A stretch of DNA of 30,823 nucleotides. It comes from JANRKT01 sp033763355. GTDB lineage: Bacteria; Bacteroidota; Bacteroidia; Chitinophagales; Chitinophagaceae. The stretch spans positions 1 to 30,823 of the forward strand of contig JANRKT010000174.1 in NCBI GenBank assembly GCA_033763355.1, read 5' to 3'. The notes beneath the pieces were generated by a model. The model saw only the letters and a list, made by a program, of their open reading frames with translations, had not been told where the DNA came from and did not search any database. Made by a program: the position numbers and the translations under genes. Shown here one piece after another: positions 1 to 7,271 of this stretch (position 1 is its first letter; each line of letters begins with the position of its first letter).

Positions 1-1
1 T

Positions 2-679
2 GCAGTAAAGAAAAGCGATTTGATCTATGTGGCCATACCGGTTGATGTAACGGTGCCCATAATGCAGAAGATCATGGATATGATTAACGAAAAGCAGATT
101 GTAGTGGATGCCGGCTCTACCAAGCATTTTTTATGCGAAGCATTAACAGGCCATCCGATGAGAAGAAGGTTTGTAGCCACACACCCCATGTGGGGAACTG
201 AATACAGCGGGCCTGAAGCGGCGGTGCATGATGCATTTGCCGGACGTTCCTGTGTGATTTGTGAAAAAGAAAAAAGTGACGCTGATGCGGTAACAATTGT
301 AGAAGAAATTTACCGTAAACTGGGCATGCACCTGTTATATATGGGTGCGGATGAACAGGACATGCATGCGGCATATGTAAGTCATATTTCTCACATTACA
401 TCGTTTGCCCTTGCTAACACTGTATTGGAAAAGGAAAAAGAAGAGAACACCATTTTTGAACTGGCCGGTGGTGGTTTTGAAAGTACAGTGCGTTTGGCAA
501 AGAGCAGCCCCGCCATGTGGGCGCCGATTTTTATGCAGAACAGGGAAAATGTGCTCGACGTATTGAACGAACACATCAGCCAGCTGAGAAAATTTAAGGC
601 ATGTCTTGAAAAAGAAAATTATGAATACCTGTGGGAATTGATGGAAAATGCGAATAAGATTAAAAAGATATTGAAGTAG
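2..679 (+). CDS. tyrA: Prephenate dehydrogenase, C-terminal part (5' end outside window)
   Basis: NAD(P)-dependent oxidative decarboxylation of prephenate to 4-hydroxyphenylpyruvate in tyrosine synthesis. The frame is open from base 2 with no start visible, so the N-terminal GxGxxG dinucleotide-binding part lies upstream; about 226 residues are seen. They begin near the end of the Rossmann fold (IYVAIPVD, then VDAGSTK) and continue through HPMWGTEYSGPEAA, the SHISHITSFAL helix typical of the all-helical dimerisation/catalytic domain, and AGGGFESTVRLAKSSPAMW. These motifs are characteristic of TyrA. No ACT or chorismate mutase domain follows, so it is the monofunctional form; chorismate mutase activity comes from the fusion gene downstream. 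It heads the aromatic block. A 225-bp gap containing a promoter separates it from the helicase. Confidence 0.93.
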   Translation, partial: AVKKSDLIYVAIPVDVTVPIMQKIMDMINEKQIVVDAGSTKHFLCEALTGHPMRRRFVATHPMWGTEYSGPEAAVHDAFAGRSCVICEKEKSDADAVTIVEEIYRKLGMHLLYMGADEQDMHAAYVSHISHITSFALANTVLEKEKEENTIFELAGGGFESTVRLAKSSPAMWAPIFMQNRENVLDVLNEHISQLRKFKACLEKENYEYLWELMENANKIKKILK

Positions 680-852
680 ATTGAAAGCATAGCAGTCGGA
701 AAGAATGATATTAATAATAAATTATAATTCCTGTTTTTCAGGGTATTTCAATGGTGTTGATATTGATGAACAGTGCGACACCGCATGCAGCGGGACAGGC
801 GCAACAGAAGCTTAATTTCTGTTCTATCGCCGGGCACATCACAACTTATTAA

Positions 853-884
853 TTAGGCCAAAGGCCGCAATTGAAGTACCTTTG
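853..884 (+). promoter_or_regulatory. Bacteroidota-type promoter for the DEAD-box gene
   Basis: TACCTTTG at 877-884 is an exact match to the Bacteroidota -7 element TAnnTTTG. TTAG at 853-856 lies 20 bp upstream and is one mismatch from the TTTG -33 element. Transcription would start near base 890, giving a leader of about 15 nt before the ATG at 905/908. It implies the helicase is transcribed independently of tyrA. The spacing is seen in the sequence; the consensus is known from Bacteroides and Flavobacterium promoter work; activity is inferred. Confidence 0.55.
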
Positions 885-904
885 CGGCAAAATTTGAAAC
901 TTAT

Positions 905-2569
905 ATGATGACTTTTGAAGCGTTGGGACTGGATGCAAAATTGGTAAAGGCTACCGATGAACTTGGATTCAAAAACCCGACCCCCATACAGGAAAAAGCA
1001 ATTCCTGTTTTGTTAAGCGGAACGAAAGACCTGGTTGGCCTTGCACAAACAGGCACAGGAAAAACAGCAGCATTCGGTTTGCCTTTATTGCAACTTATAA
1101 ATGCTGCAAACAAATACCCTCAGGCATTGGTGGTTTGCCCCACAAGGGAGCTGTGCCTGCAGATTGTAAATGAAATAGAGCTCTTTAAAAAATTTTTACC
1201 GGGCATGCATGTGCTGGCTGTATATGGCGGCGCATCCATTGGTCAGCAGATACGTGAACTGAAAAGGGGCGTACAGGTTGTTGTGGCTACTCCCGGAAGG
1301 CTGATTGATTTAATAGAACGAAAAGCCATTAACCTAGAACAGATTGAATATGTGGTACTGGATGAAGCGGATGAAATGCTGAACATGGGTTTCCAGGATG
1401 ATATTGAATTTATTTTGCAGAATACACCAAAGCGCAATGCCACCTGGCTGTTCAGCGCCACCATGCCTCCTGAAATAAAAAGAGTGAGCAGGAAGTATAT
1501 GCAACAACCTTTCGAAGTAACAGTGGGAACAATAAATACTGCCAATAAAAATATTGATCATCAGTATTATGTCACCAGTGCACAGCACCGTTATGAAGCA
1601 TTAAAAAGATTGATTGATTTTAATCCGGGCATCTATGGAATCATTTTTACACGTACCAAAGCAGAAGCGCAGGAAATTGCAGAGAAGCTTACACGAGAAG
1701 GGTATGATATTGATGCATTGCATGGTGATTTAACCCAGCAGCAAAGGGATAAAGTGATGGGTGAGTTCCGTGAAAAAACGTTGCAGCTTTTAATTGCAAC
1801 AGATGTTGCGGCAAGGGGAATTGACGTGCAGGGCATTACCCATGTTATCAATTATGAACTGCCGGATGACATGGAAGTATATACCCACCGCAGCGGCCGC
1901 ACCGGCCGTGCTGGCAATACAGGTATCTGCATGAGTATTGTACATACAAGGGAGGTGGGCAGGATAAAACAGATTGAGCGGATGGTGCAGGCGCAGTTTC
2001 ATAAACTGGAAATACCTACAGGAAAAGATGTATGCCGCAAACAGTTCTTTTCTTTTATGGACAGGCTGCTGCAGGCAGATATCAGCCATGGTGATTATGA
2101 AACGTACATTCCTATGCTGGAGGAAAAATTTGCAGATGTAAACAAAGAGGAAGTATTAAAAAGGGTTGCGGCGCTGGAGTTTGACCGGTTTTTGAAATAT
2201 TATGAAAACGCAGAAGACCTGAACGTAAGGGAAAGGGAGCGCAGGGATTTAAAAGAAAGAAATTACGCTGAACAACGTGACAACAGCCGCCGGAGGGACA
2301 CAAGGGGAAGAGAGTTTAACGGCAACGGTGATTACCAGAAGCTGTTTGTGAACCTGGGCACCAAAGACGGGTTTTACAAAGCCAGTTTTTTGCAGTTTAT
2401 TTTAGACATGAGCGACCTGCGCAAAGAAGTATTAGGAAGGATTGACATGAAAGAAATGAACAGTTGGATAGAAGTTGACCGCAAAGCGGCAAGGCAGATG
2501 ATTGAAGCTATTGACGGGAAAAAATACAAAGGCAGGAGGTTAAGAATGAACGATGCCAATGCACGTTAA
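905..2569 (+). CDS. DEAD-box ATP-dependent RNA helicase
   Basis: Cytoplasmic RNA helicase, 554 aa, starting at tandem ATGs (905 or 908). All core motifs are present in order: Q motif NPTPIQ (~24-29), Walker A AQTGTGKT (~47-54), PTRELCLQ, DEAD (153-156), SAT (~184), ATDVAARGIDV and HRSGRTGRAG (from ~328). A charged Arg/Glu linker (ERERRDLKER region) leads to a C-terminal domain of about 75 residues from YQKLFVNLG to GRRLRM that resembles the DbpA/CsdA-type RNA-binding module, suggesting a role in ribosome assembly or cold-stress RNA remodelling. It interrupts an otherwise aromatic-pathway gene run and has its own promoter. The exact subfamily (DeaD, DbpA or RhlE-like) is not settled. Confidence 0.96.
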   Translation: MMTFEALGLDAKLVKATDELGFKNPTPIQEKAIPVLLSGTKDLVGLAQTGTGKTAAFGLPLLQLINAANKYPQALVVCPTRELCLQIVNEIELFKKFLPGMHVLAVYGGASIGQQIRELKRGVQVVVATPGRLIDLIERKAINLEQIEYVVLDEADEMLNMGFQDDIEFILQNTPKRNATWLFSATMPPEIKRVSRKYMQQPFEVTVGTINTANKNIDHQYYVTSAQHRYEALKRLIDFNPGIYGIIFTRTKAEAQEIAEKLTREGYDIDALHGDLTQQQRDKVMGEFREKTLQLLIATDVAARGIDVQGITHVINYELPDDMEVYTHRSGRTGRAGNTGICMSIVHTREVGRIKQIERMVQAQFHKLEIPTGKDVCRKQFFSFMDRLLQADISHGDYETYIPMLEEKFADVNKEEVLKRVAALEFDRFLKYYENAEDLNVRERERRDLKERNYAEQRDNSRRRDTRGREFNGNGDYQKLFVNLGTKDGFYKASFLQFILDMSDLRKEVLGRIDMKEMNSWIEVDRKAARQMIEAIDGKKYKGRRLRMNDANAR

Positions 2570-2643
2570 CAGGAGAATGGTTTTTAATATAAGGCATACA
2601 GCCCTCAGCTTTTTGTTTTTATAAATAGAAATTGAAATTAACT

Positions 2644-3732
2644 ATGCAAGCAATCGAATCAGCCATGAAAGAGGTAACGCAACAGGCATGGAGCAAAAGA
2701 CCGTTGATCATTTCCGGTCCCTGCAGCGCCGAAACAGAAGACCAGGTTATATCAACCGCCACCCGTTTGGCCAATACCGGTAAGGTAGATGTACTGAGGG
2801 CCGGTATCTGGAAGCCCAGGACAAGGCCCGGTATGTTTGAGGGCATCGGTACAAAAGGTTTGCCCTGGCTTCAGCAGGCTAAAAAATTAACAGGCCTGCC
2901 TGTTACAGTTGAAGTGGCAACAGGCAAACAGGTAGAAGATGCATTGACTTTTGATGTGGATATTTTATGGATTGGCGCCAGAACAACAGTGAACCCCTTC
3001 AGTGTGCAGGAAGTGGCCGATGCATTGCGTGGTGCTGATATGCCGGTATTGATCAAGAACCCCATTAACCCCGACCTTGAATTGTGGACAGGCGCTGTTG
3101 AACGTGTAGCTAAGGCGGGCATCAAGCAAATCGGTTTAATCCACCGCGGCTTTTCTTCTTACGGAAATACCGAATACCGCAATGCGCCCATGTGGCACCT
3201 TGCTATTGAAATGAAACGCCGCAATCCGGATATGATGCTCATCAATGACCCATCACACATTTGCGGACGCCGTGATATTTTATTGGATGTAGCCCAAAAA
3301 GCCATTGACCTTGATTATGACGGGTTGATGATAGAAAGCCACATTGACCCCGATAAAGCATGGAGCGACGCCAAGCAGCAGGTAACACCCGAACGCTTAG
3401 GCGAAATGATGAGCGCCATCATCTGGCGTAAAGAAGATATTAATTCAGAAGAGTACCATGCGGCTTTGGAAAAACTGCGCCAGCAGATCAACCACCTTGA
3501 TGATGAGCTGATGCAGATTTTAGGGCAGCGGATGAAGGTAGCTGAGAAGATTGGTGAGTACAAGAAGAACAACAACATCACCATCCTGCAAACCAACAGG
3601 TGGAATGAAATACTGGAAAGGGCTTTTAACCGTGGCGATAAACTGGGCCTTAGCAAAGAATTCATCACCAAATATTTTGATGCAGTGCACATGGAAAGTA
3701 TCAACCACCAGAATAAGATTATGAATTCGTGA
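2644..3732 (+). CDS. Bifunctional DAHP synthase / chorismate mutase (type II)
   Basis: A 362-aa fusion catalysing the first step of the shikimate pathway (phosphoenolpyruvate + erythrose 4-phosphate to DAHP) and the chorismate-to-prephenate branch step. Residues ~1-260 form a KDPGal/KdsA-like type I-beta DAHP synthase: IISGPCSAE, RAGIWKPRTRPGMFEG, NPINPDLELWTGA, GLIHRGFSS and DPSHICGRRD are seen. Residues ~268-360 are an all-helical AroQ chorismate mutase (LEKLRQQINHLDDELMQILGQRM, then AEKIGEYKKN). In related fusions the mutase domain makes the synthase sensitive to prephenate or chorismate feedback; that is inferred here. ATG at 2644 is preferred over an upstream TTG at 2632. The TGA stop is the first three bases of a heptad repeat array. 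Confidence 0.95.
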   Translation: MQAIESAMKEVTQQAWSKRPLIISGPCSAETEDQVISTATRLANTGKVDVLRAGIWKPRTRPGMFEGIGTKGLPWLQQAKKLTGLPVTVEVATGKQVEDALTFDVDILWIGARTTVNPFSVQEVADALRGADMPVLIKNPINPDLELWTGAVERVAKAGIKQIGLIHRGFSSYGNTEYRNAPMWHLAIEMKRRNPDMMLINDPSHICGRRDILLDVAQKAIDLDYDGLMIESHIDPDKAWSDAKQQVTPERLGEMMSAIIWRKEDINSEEYHAALEKLRQQINHLDDELMQILGQRMKVAEKIGEYKKNNNITILQTNRWNEILERAFNRGDKLGLSKEFITKYFDAVHMESINHQNKIMNS

Positions 3733-3771
3733 ATGGGGAGTGGGGAGTGAGGCGTGGTAAATGAGGCATCA
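3730..3771. repeat. Heptad tandem repeat (period 7), degenerate
   Basis: About six 7-bp units with no indels, beginning at the stop codon of the DAHP synthase fusion. The unit is roughly GGAGTGG/GGAGTGA, decaying through GGCGTGG and TAAATGA. It is the weakest of the window's five heptad sites but keeps the same period. Confidence 0.5.
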
Positions 3772-3844
3772 GCATATAGGTTGGTATCTGGCTTTTGTGG
3801 CGGCACCCTCAGGAAGTGCACAAACTTAAATCAGCCTTTTTGTT

Positions 3845-4246
3845 ATGAAATGGTTTTTTAAGATTTTGACGGGTGGAGTTCTTTTGGCTGCATTAATTGT
3901 TTCAGGCTGGAAATTTTATGACAAGTTCTATTTTAATCAGGCAGATAAGATGATAGGGATCAAATGCCATTATATGATGTATGCATGTGGCGAATGTTAT
4001 CCCCAATGGAATATAGATTCTGTAACTGGTGAATTTGATGAGGGTAGAAATATTTCCGGTAAAGATATCCGGGTTCTTTATAAAGGAAAAGATATTGAAG
4101 ATGTATTACAGGGGCAAATACCGGATTGCATGAGGTGTTATCATTTTTATTTTAAAGGAAACCTGGGTAGATCATCGAGTGGCCGGTACAGATTTGACGC
4201 AGTCTCATACAACTATCAGTTAGCCGATAAAGATTGCTGTAATTAA
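3845..4246 (+). CDS. Hypothetical Cys-rich membrane-anchored or secreted protein
   Basis: I do not recognise this 133-aa protein. It starts with a basic MKWFFK followed by one hydrophobic segment (~6-24), so it is a type II membrane or secreted protein; no lipobox is present. The exported part contains seven cysteines, in a CxxC-containing CHYMMYACGECY cluster (~40-52), a CMRC pair (~111-114) and a terminal CC before the final Asn. These could form disulfides or bind metal. It sits between the DAHP synthase fusion and aroB with no visible pathway link. About 110 bp of repeat-containing DNA precedes it, so it may have its own promoter, though none is clear. The stop is followed at once by a GC-rich hairpin before aroB. 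Confidence 0.7.
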   Translation: MKWFFKILTGGVLLAALIVSGWKFYDKFYFNQADKMIGIKCHYMMYACGECYPQWNIDSVTGEFDEGRNISGKDIRVLYKGKDIEDVLQGQIPDCMRCYHFYFKGNLGRSSSGRYRFDAVSYNYQLADKDCCN

Positions 4247-4248
4247 AA

Positions 4249-4270
4249 CTCCCCTTCAGGGGGCGGGGGC
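4249..4270. repeat. GC-rich hairpin repeat in the aroB leader
   Basis: CCCCTTCAGGGG at 4251-4262 is a perfect 4-bp stem with a TTCA loop, followed by GGCGGGGGC running up to the aroB ATG at 4271. It resembles the dispersed CCCCTTCAGGGG-type repeat common in Bacteroidota intergenic DNA (recalled, not searched). It occupies the whole region where a ribosome binding site would lie, so it could impede or modulate aroB translation. Confidence 0.6.
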
Positions 4271-5290
4271 ATGAAGAAACTAACATACAAATTCTCCAAT
4301 TCAACTGTTGATTATTACCTGCCTTATGGTATTTCTCATCTGAAAGAAATTGTTGACCAGAAAGCAACTGTTGTTCTTACTGATGAAAATGTTTTCATGG
4401 CCCATGCCAAAAGGTTCAAGGGGTGGAATACCATTGTACTGAAATCAGGCGAAGAAAATAAAGTGCAGTCAACTGTTGACGCCGTTATTGAAAATTTGCT
4501 GGAAACAGGCGCCGACAGGAAAACAACTTTGGTTGGTGTGGGCGGCGGGGTAATAACAGACCTCACCGGTTATATTGCCTCCATTTATATGCGGGGGATA
4601 AAATTCGGTTTTGTGCCCACCACATTACTTGCCATGGTTGATGCTTCAATAGGCGGCAAGAACGGGATTGATGTTGGGATTTATAAGAATATGGTGGGCG
4701 TAATCAAACAACCGGCATTCCTGCTTTATGATATGGTCTTTCTCAATTCACTTCCGCAGCATGAATGGGAGAATGGATTTGCAGAGGTCATCAAGCATGC
4801 CTGCATAAAGGATGCTGCGATGTTCAGTGAACTGGAAAGTAATTCATTTAAAACTTATCAGGGCAGAAAAACATCAGTATGCATGCTGGTGCAGCGCAAC
4901 GCAAAGCTAAAAACAAAAGTGGTGCAGCAGGATGAATTTGAGAAAGGGGAGAGAAGGTTATTGAATTTTGGTCATACACTCGGCCATGCCATAGAAAATA
5001 TTTATGACCTGTCACATGGCCAGGCCGTAGCAGTGGGGATGACCTATGCCTGTCATATTTCAGAGCAGTTAACCGGGTTTAAGCAAACTGCAAAGGTAAC
5101 TTCGCTGTTAAACAAATACGGTTTGCCAACCTATATGGAATTTGATAAACAGGAAATATTTGATATTCTTCAAAAGGATAAGAAGAAAGAAAGAAAAGAG
5201 ATGAATTATGTATTGCTGGAAAAGATTGGAAGGGGGGTTGTGAAAACAATTCCGTTAAATCAATTGGAGAAAATTATCCAGGGGCTCTAA
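4271..5290 (+). CDS. aroB: 3-dehydroquinate synthase
   Basis: Converts DAHP to 3-dehydroquinate (shikimate step 2), NAD- and divalent-metal-dependent, cytoplasmic. The 339-aa product shows the family's landmarks: SGEENK (~58-63), GGGVITDLTGYIAS, PTTLLAMVDASIGGKNGID, the metal-binding FAEVIKHA glutamate and NFGHTLGHAIE histidines. It is slightly shorter than E. coli AroB (362 aa), mostly at the termini. ATG at 4271 is the only reasonable start and comes directly after a GC-rich hairpin rather than a recognisable ribosome binding site. aroA follows after a 23-bp gap, so the two are probably cotranscribed. Confidence 0.96.
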   Translation: MKKLTYKFSNSTVDYYLPYGISHLKEIVDQKATVVLTDENVFMAHAKRFKGWNTIVLKSGEENKVQSTVDAVIENLLETGADRKTTLVGVGGGVITDLTGYIASIYMRGIKFGFVPTTLLAMVDASIGGKNGIDVGIYKNMVGVIKQPAFLLYDMVFLNSLPQHEWENGFAEVIKHACIKDAAMFSELESNSFKTYQGRKTSVCMLVQRNAKLKTKVVQQDEFEKGERRLLNFGHTLGHAIENIYDLSHGQAVAVGMTYACHISEQLTGFKQTAKVTSLLNKYGLPTYMEFDKQEIFDILQKDKKKERKEMNYVLLEKIGRGVVKTIPLNQLEKIIQGL

Positions 5291-5313
5291 ACGTCCTTCT
5301 AAGGGAAAGTGAT

Positions 5314-6603
5314 ATGAAAGTAACGATACATCCATCAAAATTGTCCGGCGTCATTCAGGCCAATGCATCCAAGAGTTCAATGCAGAGGGCTTGCGCAGCG
5401 GCATTGCTTTCAAAAGGCAAAACAGTTTTATATAATCCGGGCCATAGTAACGATGATAAAGCAGCAATTGGAATCATTAAAGCGTTAGGTGCAGATGTTG
5501 AAATTGACAATGAAGAACTGGTAATTAATAGCCGGGGTATTAACCCTGTTTCAGGGGAGATCAATTGTGGCGAATCAGGTTTAAGTATCAGGATGTTCAC
5601 CCCAATAGTTGCGCTCAGCGATAAAGAAATTACAATTAACGGCAGCGGCAGCCTGGTTACAAGGCCGATGGATTTTTTTGATGAAATACTCCCACAGCTC
5701 GGTGTAAAAATTAAAAGCAATGAAGGTAAATTGCCGATGGTCATACAGGGACCATTACAACCAAAGAATATTGAAGTAGATGGTTCGCTGAGTTCACAAT
5801 TTCTTACAGGGTTGCTGATGGCATATGCAGCAGCTGGTGCCAAAGATGTTTCCATCAAAGTCCTCAATCTTAAAAGTAAACCCTATATCGCATTGACATT
5901 GGATGTGATGGAGCAGTTCGGCATGCAAGTTCCGGAGAATAACAATTTTGAAGAATTTATCTTTCATGGTGAACCGGTTACCCAATCAACTAAACAGCCA
6001 GTCAACTATACGGTTGAAGGCGACTGGAGCGGCGGTGCATTCTTACTGGTTGCTGGCGCTATAGCCGGGCCGATAACCATTCGCGGATTGGATATGATGA
6101 GCACCCAGGCTGACAAAGCAATTGCGGAAGCTTTGATGAAAGCCAATGCCGGTATTGCCATTGAAGCAAAGGGAATCAAACTGCATCCTGCACAGATGAA
6201 GGCATTTGAGTTTGATGCAACAGATTGCCCGGATTTATTTCCTCCCCTCGTTGCATTAGCTGCTTATTGCAAAGGGCAAACAAAAATTAAAGGTGTAAGC
6301 CGGTTAACACATAAAGAAAGCAACAGGGCATTAACGCTGCAGGATGAATTTGATAAGATGGGGGTGAGGATAGATATGGAAGACGATATGATGGTTGTGC
6401 ACGGAGGTGGCATTGTAAAAGGCGCTGATGTACATTCTCATCACGACCACCGCATTGCCATGGCCTGCGCTGTTGCGGCTTTAAAAGCAAACAGCGAAAC
6501 GGTGATTGAAGAAGCGCAGGCGGTGAATAAATCTTATCCTGACTTTTATGAACACCTCAGGCAACTGGGGGCTGCGCTTACATATCCGGCCTTTATTTTG
6601 TAA
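5314..6603 (+). CDS. aroA: 3-phosphoshikimate 1-carboxyvinyltransferase (EPSP synthase)
   Basis: Transfers the enolpyruvyl group of PEP to shikimate 3-phosphate (shikimate step 6). The 429-aa protein has the two-domain EPSP synthase layout. Visible family motifs are ASKSSMQRA (substrate-binding Lys/Ser/Arg), CGESGLSIRM in place of the usual GNAGTxxR, GSGSLVTRPM, the ATDCPDLFPPLVALAA catalytic Asp segment and HDHRIAMA near the C-terminus. The ESG variant and overall divergence fit Bacteroidota AroA proteins and may affect inhibitor sensitivity, which is inference only. It lies 23 bp after aroB and 18 bp before the antitoxin-like gene. Confidence 0.94.
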   Translation: MKVTIHPSKLSGVIQANASKSSMQRACAAALLSKGKTVLYNPGHSNDDKAAIGIIKALGADVEIDNEELVINSRGINPVSGEINCGESGLSIRMFTPIVALSDKEITINGSGSLVTRPMDFFDEILPQLGVKIKSNEGKLPMVIQGPLQPKNIEVDGSLSSQFLTGLLMAYAAAGAKDVSIKVLNLKSKPYIALTLDVMEQFGMQVPENNNFEEFIFHGEPVTQSTKQPVNYTVEGDWSGGAFLLVAGAIAGPITIRGLDMMSTQADKAIAEALMKANAGIAIEAKGIKLHPAQMKAFEFDATDCPDLFPPLVALAAYCKGQTKIKGVSRLTHKESNRALTLQDEFDKMGVRIDMEDDMMVVHGGGIVKGADVHSHHDHRIAMACAVAALKANSETVIEEAQAVNKSYPDFYEHLRQLGAALTYPAFIL

Positions 6604-6621
6604 ATTTGAGAAAAGAAAGAA

Positions 6622-6843
6622 ATGGGAACACAGGTAAACGATGATGATATAATAATCAGGATCCCCCATAAACTTTATAATCGCACCGTCCGGAGTATTC
6701 TTTCTCAAATAGAACACCTGAAAATCGCATCTAAGTCCAAAGCTGCTGAAAAAGATATTGAAAAGCTATTGACAGATATAAAAAAGGAAAGGGGAAGAAA
6801 AGTAAAAGCCTTATTAAAGAAAAAAGGGATCGCAGTTAAATAA
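6622..6843 (+). CDS. Putative antitoxin of a PIN-domain toxin pair
   Basis: A 73-aa, strongly charged protein with a basic C-terminal half (KKERGRKVKALLKKKG). I do not recognise a DNA-binding fold with certainty; the front half (IIIRIPHKLYNRTVRSILSQIEHLK) could be a ribbon-helix-helix or a short helical hairpin. The antitoxin call rests on context: it ends three bases before the ATG of a PIN-domain frame, the usual VapB-VapC arrangement. It appears intact although its partner is broken, and it splits aroA from aroC, which suggests insertion into the pathway block. Confidence 0.55.
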   Translation: MGTQVNDDDIIIRIPHKLYNRTVRSILSQIEHLKIASKSKAAEKDIEKLLTDIKKERGRKVKALLKKKGIAVK

Positions 6844-6846
6844 ATA

Positions 6847-7262
6847 ATGCGGATTGTTGTTGATACAAGCATTTTAATCAGGATGCTGATTTCCCCGGAC
6901 GGAGTAGTTGCTGGTTTTTTTTTATCCATTGGCAAAACAAGATGAATTGTTTGTATGCTACAATAGTTTTGAAGAAATAAATAGACACAGGACAAGGCTG
7001 TTGAAATTGTCCGGGTTGAATAGAGTGCAGTTTGATGAGCTTCTTGCTTCATTCATAAGCTTTGTTACAATTGTGTCATTGGGGCATATCGCGGATTCAT
7101 TTTACATTAAGTCTGTGTTTTTTACAGCAGGCACAGATTATGAAGATGTGCCATTTGTGGCTACTGCATTGTTTATCGGCGGGTACTTATGGACTTAAAA
7201 AGAAGGGTTTTGCTGAGGTGCTGAATAATGCATCTGTAAAAAAGCTTATAAAATCTGAATAA
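6847..7262 (+). pseudogene. PIN-domain toxin (VapC-like), two frame lesions
   Basis: Three successive frames spell one PIN-domain protein of about 140 aa. Frame one gives MRIVVDTSILIRMLISPDG (first catalytic Asp) and ends soon after a run of nine T at ~6914-6922. Removing one T continues into FYPLAKQDELFVCYNSFEEI and on to TDYEDVPFVATALFIGGYLWT, which stops with TAA at 7196-7198. A second frame resumes as KKKGFAEVLNN to the stop at 7262. An 8-bp deletion after TGGA would restore the expected T-G-D, the fourth acidic position of the PIN site; loss of a single base would also explain the shift. Toxin activity is probably lost, unless the T run is variable or a sequencing error. Confidence 0.75.
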
Positions 7263-7271
7263 ACCATATTG

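Noticed and set aside
705..815. Short frame of 36 codons (MILIINYNSCFSGYF...) with three Cys, in the gap between tyrA and the helicase; looked like a peptide precursor.
   Set aside because: No promoter or ribosome binding site, no modifying enzyme nearby, and a second overlapping frame of similar length (751-852) shows that open frames here are not informative.
5355..5867. A 170-codon - strand frame inside aroA.
   Set aside because: Antisense to a convincing EPSP synthase; biased Ser/Leu/Pro composition typical of shadow frames.
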